Positions 52,397 to 61,992 are shown, counted from the stretch's first letter. The stretch is DNA of 64,000 nucleotides from Vaginimicrobium propionicum (GCF_900155645.1 NZ_LT706985.1:1598051-1662050); one strand, 5' to 3'. The notes: generated by a model not told the origin, from the sequence alone. Program-made: numbers and translations.

Positions 52397-53517
52397 AAGT
52401 CCTTGCAGCGATCAGCGACGCACTGGCCAGCGTGTGTCGTCAACTCATCAAAACCAGTGACATTTACCGAACTGGAATTGAACTCATCCACGGCAGTACC
52501 AACGCCGGCGGCTTCAGTTAGCACTGCACTAACCCCGTAGGCGTCCTCGTACTGTTTATTGAGCGCCAACATTCTGCGTACCGCTTCTCGTGGACGATCC
52601 TGCTTGTCTGAAATGGGATTCTCAAAAGCGGAAACCAAGTTAATTGGTTGGCTATCACGGATGGTCACTAAAACCGCTTCCGGCAAGGTTCGATTAGCGA
52701 AAGTATTTTGCTTTCCGGTGGGCATAGAGGTGACGAAGGCGCGAATGAATGCTTCGACCGCGCGGCGGCTAGCTTCTGGTGAGCCAAGCACCCGCGTTAA
52801 TTCAGTGGCGTTAACGGTGGCGTACCGATATAGCGTGGATGAATTGAATTCCACCGTACCAATCATGCCTGCTCCAGCATTATCTTCAGCCCCGTTGTCG
52901 TCGACAGCAGTGAAATAATCAAACTCGTTGTCTACTGCGTTCACGCTGAGTGCGTGAGCTACCTGACAGCAAGCATCGCAATTTAAGTCTGGGGCGTCGG
53001 CGATCATTCGTCCAAACAGTGCGACGTCAATAGAAACCCCCTCTGTCAACGCCTTTTTAGCATCTTTCTTCGCAGGCGCAGCGTCCAAGTTTTCAGTGAT
53101 GAGCGTGGCGACGGCATCTATTTGTGGACGGCTCAAGAACAGCAGATACTCTGTCTGAACGCGATCTTCTTTTTCTTCACCACCAACGCTGACCTTATTC
53201 ACCTTGGTTTTAATGCCCACAGATTTCAGGGCGTTTGCTGCCCGTTTTAAGGCGTCCTCTTCGGTAATTTCTGGTGCCAGCTCTCGCACTCTATCGGCAA
53301 TGCGATATACCAGATTGCGGCTGCGTTCCCCTAGCTCACTGCTGTCTAAGAATTGAACGAAATCCTTTCGGATAGCGCGCTTCCAGGCTTGGCTAGAAAC
53401 TCTAGCCCTACGGACACCGCCAAAAATTGCGGTTTTCGGGCTTCCAGTGTCGTCGCGGTTGATATTGCTAGGCGGCACAGTTTGAATGACGTGAATGTCT
53501 ACATAAGTGTTTGTCAT
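52393..53517 (-). CDS. cas7e: Cas7e (CasC) Cascade backbone subunit
   Basis: A 374-residue protein with VIQTVPPSNINRDDTGSPKT near the start and GGVRRARVSSQAWKRAIRKD, both diagnostic. GTVEFNSSTLYRYATVNATE and PTGKQNTFANRTLPEAVLV are further Cas7e landmarks. Six copies form the crRNA-binding backbone of Cascade. AAGGAAAG precedes the ATG. Confidence 0.96.
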   Translation of the reverse strand: MTNTYVDIHVIQTVPPSNINRDDTGSPKTAIFGGVRRARVSSQAWKRAIRKDFVQFLDSSELGERSRNLVYRIADRVRELAPEITEEDALKRAANALKSVGIKTKVNKVSVGGEEKEDRVQTEYLLFLSRPQIDAVATLITENLDAAPAKKDAKKALTEGVSIDVALFGRMIADAPDLNCDACCQVAHALSVNAVDNEFDYFTAVDDNGAEDNAGAGMIGTVEFNSSTLYRYATVNATELTRVLGSPEASRRAVEAFIRAFVTSMPTGKQNTFANRTLPEAVLVTIRDSQPINLVSAFENPISDKQDRPREAVRRMLALNKQYEDAYGVSAVLTEAAGVGTAVDEFNSSSVNVTGFDELTTHAGQCVADRCKDL

Positions 53518-53532
53518 GATCTTTCCTTAATC

Positions 53533-54180
53533 CTATTTCTGTTCGTTAGTGGTTTCGGGTGTCGTCTTTGGCACCCGGTAATAATCACGCGCCCAGCGCA
53601 GGCGCACATTGTTCTGGTATTCCGGAACCAAGAAATCGCATAAATCTTTAGCGAAAACCCCATAGTCAAGCTCAATTTTTTCGGCACGCATTAGCTGAAT
53701 TAACCCCCTGGCTCGATATTGGAGAGCAGAAAACGAGTTAGCGGTGCCAAGCTCATGAAAGCGTCTCATGGTAGGCGAGTCGTGGTCAGTGTTCCCGCGT
53801 GCTTCAGCAAGGCGACGCACCGCCAAGCCGAATCCTATGCCACTAACGTGAATTGGGCCGTTAGCAGATTGGCAGTGCAAAGCAAATAGCGACAATGCTA
53901 GCTGTGCGGCTAACTCGAAACGATTTGGCTGGTCTGTGTTTCCCATCAACTCTGGGGGGAAATCGTTAAAAACGATCTGCCATGAGGTGCGATCAGCTCC
54001 TAGTGGCTGCACTATGGACGCCCGCAAGTTTGCCAGCTGTGCCCTCGCGGAATTGTCACCATTCAGATATCTAGCTTGCAAATTGCTTACTCTAGATTCG
54101 ACGAAGTTGCCTAGCTTTCTCGCTTTGGGTTGCGGTTTCGCACGGTTTTTTGGAATTGTGCTACTTAAGTTGTCAGTCAT
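53533..54180 (-). CDS. cse2: Cse2 (CasB) Cascade small subunit
   Basis: A 215-residue helical protein with FVESRVSNLQARYLNGDNSA, HVSGIGFGLAVRRLAEARGN and FHELGTANSFSALQYRARGL, which match Cse2. It stabilises the displaced strand in the R-loop. GAGGAG precedes the ATG. Its place between cas8e and cas7e is canonical. Confidence 0.93.
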   Translation of the reverse strand: MTDNLSSTIPKNRAKPQPKARKLGNFVESRVSNLQARYLNGDNSARAQLANLRASIVQPLGADRTSWQIVFNDFPPELMGNTDQPNRFELAAQLALSLFALHCQSANGPIHVSGIGFGLAVRRLAEARGNTDHDSPTMRRFHELGTANSFSALQYRARGLIQLMRAEKIELDYGVFAKDLCDFLVPEYQNNVRLRWARDYYRVPKTTPETTNEQK

Positions 54181-54183
54181 TGC

Positions 54184-55812
54184 TTACTCCTCACTCTTAT
54201 AGTCTCTTTCTGCTGTTAAAACGGGTTGTTTAGGCGGTAGAGCTCGCCAAATAGCGGCTTTGAATATGGCTTCTGCTTTGCCAACGGAAAAGATTTGTTC
54301 CTGATTATTGACAGTTGCTGTTCGCCCAACCCAGGCAGCGGGGCTGGCGGAACGGCATAAATCGTCACCTAGTCTGAAAATTAAGTGTCGTGCCTGATCT
54401 GTCCACTGTTGTAGAGCCTCTTCCACATCGCTTTGCGGGTCAAAATGGGCTAGCCAATTTCTGAATGGTTGATCGAAGGCTGCATAACCGAGCGTCCGCG
54501 CCTTAGTGCTCGGCCCCTCAGATTCGCCGCCAGCTGCAATGGCTAGCGCTCCAGCGAGTCTAGACAACGCTCGAATAGCGTCATCAGCCCTGCCGACCGC
54601 GTCGTAGACAGTCTCTTTAGCCGGTAGTGATTCTGAAGCAGCTAGCTGTACGTTGAATTGCAGCTCATCGCTGAAAATTTCGTCCCAAGAAGCAGATTGC
54701 GGTCCGTAAACTACGCCAACCGTATTTATTTTCGTCACGTAATTTCGTGGTAGTTGATTCTCTCTCGCCAGCGTCGCTGACCACTCCAAGACCTTGCACG
54801 GTTTGAAGCGATCAACTTCTCCGTCAGTAACTGTGGGTAAAACCGCGTTGATACCACGCCATAGTTTCACGGCGGGATCAAAACCGCGGGGCATATAGAT
54901 GGTTGTTTTATAGATGTCAGATTGCGGTTTGCTGTGTCTCCAGCCGCTCATTACCTCATTAAGGTCTTGAATCTCATAAGAGATTCGATCCCCGTTAGAA
55001 ACAAGCACTGAGACAACCTCGCCCGCGTCGTTACGAAATAGCTTGATGCGCCTTTGTGGCCAGGTCATTAGAGTGACCGGCCCGCTAACTGTAACGTTTT
55101 CGCGGGGTGCAGCAGTCAGTGGTGCAAGCTCCCAGACCGGTAGATCATTAGGATTAACGTTTTCGGTGAGCACTAAATTAAGTAGGAGAGTTTCGCGCAG
55201 GTCATCGCCAGTAACAGTTATTGCTCCTAGCCAACCTGCCCAACCTGGCCCAATGGGGTAGCCTTTACCACCTTTGACGCGGGGGTCGCCCACTGCGCCT
55301 GATTTAATCCCAGAGACGTCGTATGCCTGGCAGTGAATAATCCACCTAGCTGCTTGGGCAGCGGAGATCGTCTCATACGAACGACTCATTGAAAACAGGC
55401 CGCCTTCTTGGGGACTATCCGGAATCAGCAGGCTAAGCGGGCGCGTTTCGCCCTTGGCGGTCTGCAAGTCGGCCACTTGGAAGAACGGCACCTTTGGGTC
55501 AAAGAGGTTGAATCTGTGATGCCACTTGTCCAAGTAAGCATCGATTTGCTCTGTTGGCAGATTGTCTGCATCCCATAGATCCCCCCAAGCGTCAGTAGGT
55601 TCGTCGAGAGGCTCAGAGTTAAACACGCGGTACAGCACAGCGAGAAGAATTCGTAGCACAGCAAAGTCTTGGCTGGGCAGTTCGCCAGCAAGACCTCTGA
55701 AATCCTGTGCTCGATGGAAAATGTCTCGCATGGATACAGTCTCTATGGTGCCGGTGACATTTTTTACGACAATCCACGGCTCATCGACCAAATTGAAGCT
55801 ATCGTCGGTCAT
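54184..55812 (-). CDS. cas8e: Cas8e (Cse1/CasA) Cascade large subunit
   Basis: A 542-residue protein with FNLVDEPWIVVKNVTGTIET at the start, the standard Cse1 N-terminus, plus LDKWHHRFNLFDPKVPFFQV and GDPRVKGGKGYPIGPGWAGW. It recognises the PAM and recruits Cas3. The ATG overlaps the cas3 stop (ATGA). Length is normal. Confidence 0.95.
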   Translation of the reverse strand: MTDDSFNLVDEPWIVVKNVTGTIETVSMRDIFHRAQDFRGLAGELPSQDFAVLRILLAVLYRVFNSEPLDEPTDAWGDLWDADNLPTEQIDAYLDKWHHRFNLFDPKVPFFQVADLQTAKGETRPLSLLIPDSPQEGGLFSMSRSYETISAAQAARWIIHCQAYDVSGIKSGAVGDPRVKGGKGYPIGPGWAGWLGAITVTGDDLRETLLLNLVLTENVNPNDLPVWELAPLTAAPRENVTVSGPVTLMTWPQRRIKLFRNDAGEVVSVLVSNGDRISYEIQDLNEVMSGWRHSKPQSDIYKTTIYMPRGFDPAVKLWRGINAVLPTVTDGEVDRFKPCKVLEWSATLARENQLPRNYVTKINTVGVVYGPQSASWDEIFSDELQFNVQLAASESLPAKETVYDAVGRADDAIRALSRLAGALAIAAGGESEGPSTKARTLGYAAFDQPFRNWLAHFDPQSDVEEALQQWTDQARHLIFRLGDDLCRSASPAAWVGRTATVNNQEQIFSVGKAEAIFKAAIWRALPPKQPVLTAERDYKSEE

Positions 55813-58607
55813 TTTTTCTCCTTTTCCGTGATGGTTAGCCCAACTGAACGGTCATATTTGAATGTGAAATTACGAAAATCTCGACAGCAATCTTCATCAA
55901 CCACTAGCGGCAGCATTCCTTTCAGCCAATACGATTCTTGCCAGCTCGCAATCCCGTCGGCCTCCAATTCGCTAATCAGACTCGCCCCGAGATCACCCCG
56001 GCAAAGCCATGCGGGTATTCTGACAACGCATTTCGCAATTTCTTTGGCTAGCTTTGGAGCGATCCCGTTGGCGTAATCGACAGGTTCACCACCAATCTCG
56101 TCAAGCCATGGCAACGCTCTAACCATGCCATCTGCCCCTCGTTGAACCAGCACAACTTCTAGCGAGTCTGCGATATCGCGCACGCTCGCAGCTAGATCTT
56201 TCGCGTCCGATTCCAACCAGCCGACTAGTGACTTTGCTTTCTGTTTTGGTGGCTTTATACAGGTATTACCTGCCCGTTCCTCGCTTTTCGCAATCTTTTC
56301 TAGCCGTTCTCCTTCTGCTTTAGCCCATTCGTCTTCCCAACCTGCGGGCGGTTCCAAATCGGGGTTGTACGCTTGACTGACGAGCGCACCTACATCCTCA
56401 GGGCTACGAATTACGTCGTTATTGACGAGGTGATTAAATAAAGTGGCTGCACTTCTTAACAACAAGGCTTTCCCATAAACCCGCTGGCAGCCGCTATCGA
56501 ACTCTGGTGCCTCGTCAGGCTTGCGTGCCATTCCAGTGATCGTTAGCGTGGCGTCTTCGAACCTCGATGGCCTAGCGTCCTTAGGTCTGGAATGTCGATG
56601 TAGCCGCCCAATACGTTGAATTAGCGAGTCGAGTGGCGCGATGTCCGAGACCAGGTAGTCAAAATCTAGGTCGAGGGACTGCTCAATCACCTGGGTCGCT
56701 ACCACCACCAACCGTTTTGGACGCTCAGTAGCGGAGGCATTTAAGCGTTTCGTCAACTCGCGCTCTAGCTTCAATCTGTCGGCAGTTATGAAGCGCGAAT
56801 GCAGCAGAACAACGTCCGCGCCCAGATGAGGACGAAGACTCTCGTAGACCTGCTGCGCCCGATTAACGGTATCCAAGATGGCAGCCACACACCCGCCATC
56901 AGCCACTGACTCAAGCAGATGGTCAGCAATCTCGGCAGGCTCAGCTTCAAGGAATTGCACCCTGGTGCGACTATTTCGTCCAGAGGGCGGCACACTGATT
57001 GGCTCTATATCGCTATCAGACGTAGTCAACAGGGGGTAGCCAGTTGCTGCTTCTGCTTGCGCGCAGGCTGTGGAAATCTCGGCGGGCGCGCTTGCCTTAC
57101 CCTCCAGATACGCGCGTAACATTTGCGAACGACGCTCCGGCGGCAGTGTCGCTGACAAGGCAATTACGGGCACATTAAGCGCGCCCAGCCAGCGCAGTGC
57201 GCTATCTAGATAGACGTGCATATATTCGTCTGCGGCGTGGACTTCGTCCAAGATAACAACTTTGCCAGTCAGCCCAAGCATTCTGAGCACGACATGTTTT
57301 GACATCAACGCAGCCATCAAAACGTGGTCAATAGTGCAAACTACGAAGTCAGCCAGTACAGACTTTTTGCGTCCGGTGAGCCACCAATGTGCTCTGACAA
57401 CATCATCTGCCGACTCGCCGTAAATGCCTCGCAGCCCAAAGCTCTTTATGTCGTTGAACTCTTCGTTGAACTCAGCCTTGCCATGCACCAAATTAACTGA
57501 CATGGTCTGGTCAGCCGGCACGCTACGCCTAAGCCACGAAAGAGTCCTAGTAAAAGCCGCGTTGGAGGTGGCTTGGGTCGGCAGCGCCATGACCACGCCA
57601 CCACACCCAAAACGCTGCGCCAGTATCTCGGCGGCCGCAAAGGCAGACTCGGTTTTACCCTCCCCGGTTGGTGCCTCCAAAATCATCAGCGACGGTTCAC
57701 TAACTTTCCTAGCCGTCTCCATCGCGGCCGCTTGCGAGGGGCGCAAGCTGGCGTCTTGCGGCAAGGTGAATCTGGACTTAAATAGCTCGTCATTGTCTGT
57801 TGGCGTGTTTGGACGCCAAGGCGGCAGCAGCCCTAGTTGGTTAAGACCGTTTTCGGCTCTAATCGCCGGGTCAGCCTCACCGTGGTAAGGGAATAGATCA
57901 GCGTTTGAGGCTATCCAGTCGCAGACGATGACGAATGCCGTCAAAACCACTTGGCAGGGTTGATTAAGCCCAACTGCCAAGAGGGCGTGTAGGGCTTTGT
58001 CTGTCAGGCCAACCTCGTGTTGTATCAACTCGATGGTTTCTTCGCGGGCAGCTTGCCAGATTGGGTCGCGACCAGCCCCTTTGGTGCCCGGTTCGTTGTT
58101 GTTAAGCAGTGTAATTGTTGGGTACATGCCGTGATGGCCGCCGATGACCGCTGCAACGGAATCGAGTTTTCGGCGTGTTTCTGGGAACTTATTTTCTGCC
58201 CATTGGTGAAAAGCCGTATGTGAAATCGCTGAGTGTGGGGAGTTTCGTTGTTCTCGCGGAGTCAACGGACCGCCGAATTTGAAACCGGCTTTAGCCATTT
58301 GTTCCGCAAGAACTGGAACTTTTGAGGCGAATGCGGCACTAATTTTTGATGCGTCATGTATGCCAGCTAAGAACACAGCTAACCGTTTGGCATTGTCTTT
58401 CGGGTCAGGAACATCATTATCTGCTAGCCAGCCTTCGACGACGCCCCTTGTTGCTGGGCACAAATATCTGTCCCAATAGCGTTCTGCGACCCCAGCACTG
58501 TCGCGCAGATGCTGGATGAGCGGCATCCAATCGCCACTCTCGCGGTCAAATTTTGCCCAGGCCGAAGAAATTGTCACTGGCATGGGGTAGATATTTTGAT
58601 GTGGCAT
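55809..58607 (-). CDS. cas3: Cas3 helicase-nuclease
   Basis: A 932-residue protein. The HD nuclease domain shows GIHDASK (His84-Asp85) and later VIGGHHGMYP. The helicase part has the Walker A segment LEAPTGEGKTESAF, the DEVH box (VVILDEVHAADEYM), SATLPPE and VIEQSLDLDFDYLVSDIAPL with the arginine motif QRIGRLHRHSR. It degrades DNA marked by Cascade. It heads the cas operon, whose promoter lies in 58645-58680. Confidence 0.97.
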   Translation of the reverse strand: MPHQNIYPMPVTISSAWAKFDRESGDWMPLIQHLRDSAGVAERYWDRYLCPATRGVVEGWLADNDVPDPKDNAKRLAVFLAGIHDASKISAAFASKVPVLAEQMAKAGFKFGGPLTPREQRNSPHSAISHTAFHQWAENKFPETRRKLDSVAAVIGGHHGMYPTITLLNNNEPGTKGAGRDPIWQAAREETIELIQHEVGLTDKALHALLAVGLNQPCQVVLTAFVIVCDWIASNADLFPYHGEADPAIRAENGLNQLGLLPPWRPNTPTDNDELFKSRFTLPQDASLRPSQAAAMETARKVSEPSLMILEAPTGEGKTESAFAAAEILAQRFGCGGVVMALPTQATSNAAFTRTLSWLRRSVPADQTMSVNLVHGKAEFNEEFNDIKSFGLRGIYGESADDVVRAHWWLTGRKKSVLADFVVCTIDHVLMAALMSKHVVLRMLGLTGKVVILDEVHAADEYMHVYLDSALRWLGALNVPVIALSATLPPERRSQMLRAYLEGKASAPAEISTACAQAEAATGYPLLTTSDSDIEPISVPPSGRNSRTRVQFLEAEPAEIADHLLESVADGGCVAAILDTVNRAQQVYESLRPHLGADVVLLHSRFITADRLKLERELTKRLNASATERPKRLVVVATQVIEQSLDLDFDYLVSDIAPLDSLIQRIGRLHRHSRPKDARPSRFEDATLTITGMARKPDEAPEFDSGCQRVYGKALLLRSAATLFNHLVNNDVIRSPEDVGALVSQAYNPDLEPPAGWEDEWAKAEGERLEKIAKSEERAGNTCIKPPKQKAKSLVGWLESDAKDLAASVRDIADSLEVVLVQRGADGMVRALPWLDEIGGEPVDYANGIAPKLAKEIAKCVVRIPAWLCRGDLGASLISELEADGIASWQESYWLKGMLPLVVDEDCCRDFRNFTFKYDRSVGLTITEKEKK

Positions 58608-58647
58608 TGCTAATCACCGTGACACTCTCATTGTTAACACTGAAGTT

Positions 58648-58677
58648 ACTATAACAGATTGTTTATCTAAATATCGA
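58648..58677 (-). promoter_or_regulatory. Predicted cas3 promoter
   Basis: On the minus strand, TCGATA (58672-58677) and TATAGT (58648-58653) are separated by 18 bp and lie about 40 bp upstream of the cas3 start. They fit a sigma-70-type promoter, with a 4/6 match to TTGACA and 5/6 to TATAAT. The -35 element sits inside the 11-bp sequence also found in the degenerate spacer at 58736-58756. Confidence 0.6.
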
Positions 58678-58708
58678 GTATTAGATAATTTTTCTTATGA
58701 ACTAATAA

Positions 58709-58781
58709 GATAAATCCCCACTGGGTGGGGAACACGCTTAATCGAAATATCGAGTGGGATCATCCCCAGGTTGGGGAACAC
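58709..58781 (-). CRISPR. Degenerate mini-CRISPR (crRNA-like element) upstream of cas3
   Basis: Two altered repeats, 58757-58781 (25 nt, hairpin CCCCAACCTGGGG on the minus strand) and 58709-58735 (about 20/27, hairpin CCCCACCCAGTGGGG), flank a 21-nt spacer-like segment. Both have the array orientation, so transcription would run towards cas3. The spacer holds ACTCGATATTT, identical to 11 bp over the predicted cas3 -35 box. This is the architecture of described Cas-regulating crRNA-like RNAs (CreR) and of CreA antitoxin RNAs. No creT-like toxin is evident nearby. Confidence 0.72.
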
Positions 58782-58848
58782 TACATCTAGCCTAGCGCGT
58801 CCCCGCGCTAGTGCCACAAAAGCCTAAGCCTTGATTAGGTGATTTAGC

Positions 58849-59040
58849 CTAATCAGCGGCAGGTTTTTCGCTCGCTACCGACTGGCTCAGCAGGTCTCCC
58901 TCAGGGGCTGGGTGATGGTGTTTGCGTACCAGTAAATAAGACAGGCACAAGATAATCAGATAAGGCACGCCAGCCCAAACCACCGGCAGCAGCCACCACA
59001 GAGCCAGGTGTTGACGTCCCAAAGAATGCAGCATTCACGA
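58849..59040 (-). pseudogene. Internally deleted fragment of an amino-acid permease gene
   Basis: 58849-59000 repeats the last 150 bp of the intact permease at 60498-60655 almost exactly. The following 35 bp match 60952-60990, so about 300 bp is deleted inside. The coded end LLSQSVASEKPAAD is nearly identical to that of the full gene. The fragment and the gene flank the ATPase locus as direct repeats. Confidence 0.93.
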
Positions 59041-59110
59041 CACCACCTTCGCAGCGGTTCTGTTGCGATTCCCAGCTTGGGTGCGATCTCTCTATCGTCC
59101 AAAATGTATA

Positions 59111-59220
59111 AAAAGATATAAAAGAACCAAGCCTCCCAGCTTCATGAAACCTTTAATGACTACGTATTCTAATTACAGCCTGTTCCGAAAAGATATAAAA
59201 AGATATAAAAACATGTAAAA
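59111..59220 (+). repeat. AT-rich iteron-like repeats upstream of the ATPase gene
   Basis: AAAAGATATAAAA occurs at 59111-59123, 59188-59200 and 59197-59209 (the last two share four bases), with a related AAAACATGTAAAA directly after. They lie within 140 bp of the ATPase start and could be its binding or promoter sites. Confidence 0.65.
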
Positions 59221-59247
59221 TGTGTAGGTGAGCGATAGGGGGTCAAG

Positions 59248-60378
59248 ATGAAACGAAATCCTTTCAAACCCTCAGCAGGCGTCAACCCACCCCTGCTAGT
59301 GGGACGCGAACAAGTCTTAACAGATTTTCAGCAAGGACTATTTAACGGGGCAGGAGACCCGTACCGTCTATTGCGGGTAACCGGAAACCGGGGCGCAGGA
59401 AAAACTGTACTGCTCAATGCTTTGGGTGAATATGCTGCCCAAAACAAATGGCGGGTTATCCACGAAACGGCCACAACTGGCCTAGTCGTGCGACTAATAC
59501 GCGCCTTACACAAGAAAACCGGCAGATATGTGAAGTCCGTTACCTTACCTGGCATAAGCATTGACGGTTTAGCCGCAGCCAATCTAGGAGGGTTGGAATT
59601 ATCTGACCCACTACTGCCAGCCACATTACGTGAAGCCTTCAACATACAACTGGACGCGGTCACCAAGAAGCATCCGGAGCGAGGGATTTTGCTGACCATT
59701 GACGAGGTGCAAGGGGCTGACCCGACAGAACTTCGCACCATCGCAACAACCACACAACACCTAATTCGAGAGAACCGCAATGTCGCAGTTGTTTTTGCGG
59801 GTTTACCGGGAATGGACTCCACCCTGCTACACGATAACGTTATTACTTTCCTGCGCCGCGCCACCCCCGTAGTCTTAAAAGATATCCCCCTTGAGCTAGT
59901 GAAAGACTCTTTTGTTCGGGTGTTCAGTGAGCATGATCGAACCTTGACACCGCGAGCCTTAGAGGCTGCCACCAAAGCAACCAAAGGCTACCCCTTCATG
60001 ATTCAATTGGTTGGCTATTACGTGTGGAACAGGGCTGGAGATAATGCCTTGGTAGAGATTGACCACGCCGAGCAAGGCGTTGATGCGGCAATGATCCGAT
60101 TAGGAGAGACAGTTCACGAGCCAGCTGTAGAAGATTTATCTGCTGTGGACAGAACCTTCCTGCTGGCTATGGCGCAAGATACTGGGCCTTCCCGCATGAA
60201 AGACATATGCCAAAGAATAAATCGCAACGGCCAGTACGCAAACCAATACCGCCAGCGCCTCATAGATTCTGGGGTGATAGAAGAAAGCGGCTATGGCTAC
60301 GTAGATTTCACGATTCCATATCTACGCGACTGGTTGAAAGACCATCAGGCTTCCGTGCGTCTGCGTGACCTTAAGTGA
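59248..60378 (+). CDS. AAA+ ATPase with C-terminal winged-helix-like region
   Basis: A 376-residue protein. Walker A is VTGNRGAGKTVLLNALG (about residues 48-64) and Walker B is ILLTIDEVQGAD, followed by VVFAGLPGM (sensor 1 region) and a C-terminal helical/winged-helix-like part (DRTFLLAMAQDTGPSRMKDI). This is the AAA_16/Orc1-Cdc6-like type common in actinobacterial accessory regions. The substrate is unknown. GGGGGTCAAG precedes the ATG. Direct repeats of the adjacent permease end flank the gene, which suggests insertion or a duplication event. Confidence 0.82.
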   Translation: MKRNPFKPSAGVNPPLLVGREQVLTDFQQGLFNGAGDPYRLLRVTGNRGAGKTVLLNALGEYAAQNKWRVIHETATTGLVVRLIRALHKKTGRYVKSVTLPGISIDGLAAANLGGLELSDPLLPATLREAFNIQLDAVTKKHPERGILLTIDEVQGADPTELRTIATTTQHLIRENRNVAVVFAGLPGMDSTLLHDNVITFLRRATPVVLKDIPLELVKDSFVRVFSEHDRTLTPRALEAATKATKGYPFMIQLVGYYVWNRAGDNALVEIDHAEQGVDAAMIRLGETVHEPAVEDLSAVDRTFLLAMAQDTGPSRMKDICQRINRNGQYANQYRQRLIDSGVIEESGYGYVDFTIPYLRDWLKDHQASVRLRDLK

Positions 60379-60497
60379 CGCTCGCCTCACCGCAGTACAA
60401 GACTACCCGCTATTCCTTGCCATCCTTGCGGGCAGCTATGTCATCCAGGTTAGTAGAGAATTGCTTAGCCAGCTCAGGCGGATTTTGGGTATTAACC
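60379..60497. other. Short gap with possible gene-end remnant
   Basis: On the minus strand one frame reads NPPELAKQFSTNLDDIAARK then DGKE and a stop at about 60408, directly beyond the permease stop. It looks like the C-terminus of an unknown protein and may mark an insertion junction. Confidence 0.3.
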
Positions 60498-61919
60498 CTA
60501 ATCAGCGGCAGGTTTTTCGGTCGCTACCGACTGGCTCAGCAGGTCTCCGTCGGGGGCTGGGTGATGGTGTTTGCGTACCAGTAAATAAGACAGGCACAAG
60601 ATAATCAGATAAGGCACGCCAGCCCAAACCACCGGCAGCAGCCACCACAGAGCCACAAAGATGGCGATCGAGGCAGCAATAACTAGGTAATTAACTACCG
60701 GGGAGGCATAGAGATGGTGCTTCGGCAGCCCCAAGCCAGCCCTCGCCCTATCAATACGGAACTTACGGTGAGTGAGCATAACCATCACCCACGTAACTAA
60801 GATGCCGATTGTTGCGCACCCATAGAGCAACATGAATGCGCGTTGTGTCGTCAGCGCGAGAATGGACGCTACCGCCATGCCGGCAGAAGCCAGCAATACT
60901 GCCCCGCGTGGGGCGCCATGGTCGGAGGTGCGAGCCACAAAAGCCGGAGCCATGTGTTGACGTCCCAAAGAATGCAGCATTCGTGACGCCGCATAAAGGC
61001 AGCCGTTGGCCGCCGAAAGTGCAGCCACCAGCAAGATTGCGTTCATGATGTGGGCGGCAGCTGGGACGCCCGTCAAATCCAGCACTCGAACGAATGGGGA
61101 TTCCGTGACTGTGCCATGCGATTGGGCGGTTGTCGTCCAAGGTTGCAGGGCTAGCACCACGAAAATTGCTAGCACGTAGAAAATCAGTAGTCGCCAAATC
61201 ATGGCGTGCGCGGCGCGTGGGACGTCGCGTTCAGGGTGCTCAGATTCGGCAGCACCAATAGAGACATTTTCGGTGCCACCGAAAGAGAAAACTGCCATAC
61301 AACCTGCAGCCAGGACGCCGCCAATACCAGTGGCGAAGAAACCACCGTCAGTGGTTAGGTTAGTTAGCCCTGTAGCCGGGCTGGCGTCGGTGCCCACAAA
61401 AATCAGGTACAGACCTAACAGAATGAAGACGACAATAGCCGTCACTTTAATCATTGAGAACCAGTATTCGCTCGTCCCATAAAGGCGCACAGTCGCCAAA
61501 TTCAAACCGATAACCAGCAGGGAACACAGAATAGTGCCTAGCCCCAGCGGCAAGTTCGGAAACCAGAATTGCAGATAAGTAGCCGAGGCGGCCACCTCTG
61601 CGCCGACAGCGATCATCAGCTCAATCGCCAGATTCCAGTGAGTGATATAGCCAGCGAAAGGCCCGAGGTAGCTAGCGGCAACAGCCCCTGGCCCACCAGG
61701 AACAGGGTGGGTGGAAACCATCTCGGCTAAGGCCCAAACCACTGCCAGCGCCACTAGCCCTGCCAGAGTGTACGAGATAATCGTCGCTGGCCCGCCAAGA
61801 GAAATTACTGAACCAGAACCTAAGAACAAACCAGTGCCTAAAGCCCCAGAAAGCCCAATCATTGAAACTTGACCACTGGTTAGCCGACGCTTAAGGCCAG
61901 TATGTTCGTTCGTTTCCAT
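60498..61919 (-). CDS. Amino-acid permease (APC superfamily)
   Basis: A 473-residue protein with about twelve transmembrane helices. SGQVSMIGLSGALGTGLFLG followed by SGSVISLGGPATII is the signature of the amino-acid transporter (AAT) group, and FGGTENVSIGAAESEHPERD then VPRAA is the conserved loop. Typical substrates are GABA, proline or aromatic amino acids; the sequence does not settle which. Its 3' end is duplicated at 58849-59000. Confidence 0.92.
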   Translation of the reverse strand: METNEHTGLKRRLTSGQVSMIGLSGALGTGLFLGSGSVISLGGPATIISYTLAGLVALAVVWALAEMVSTHPVPGGPGAVAASYLGPFAGYITHWNLAIELMIAVGAEVAASATYLQFWFPNLPLGLGTILCSLLVIGLNLATVRLYGTSEYWFSMIKVTAIVVFILLGLYLIFVGTDASPATGLTNLTTDGGFFATGIGGVLAAGCMAVFSFGGTENVSIGAAESEHPERDVPRAAHAMIWRLLIFYVLAIFVVLALQPWTTTAQSHGTVTESPFVRVLDLTGVPAAAHIMNAILLVAALSAANGCLYAASRMLHSLGRQHMAPAFVARTSDHGAPRGAVLLASAGMAVASILALTTQRAFMLLYGCATIGILVTWVMVMLTHRKFRIDRARAGLGLPKHHLYASPVVNYLVIAASIAIFVALWWLLPVVWAGVPYLIILCLSYLLVRKHHHPAPDGDLLSQSVATEKPAAD

Positions 61920-61992
61920 GTGTAGCTACCCCACTCTTGGGCTGACTTTCAGCCCGCTAAATACCAGCACACAAAGATAGCTTTTTATGGGC

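Noticed and set aside
58600-59250. A CreT-like toxin gene next to the degenerate mini-CRISPR
   Set aside because: No short open frame with rare-codon runs or a strong start was found beside it, and the spacer matches the cas3 promoter. A cas-regulating role fits better than a CreTA addiction module.
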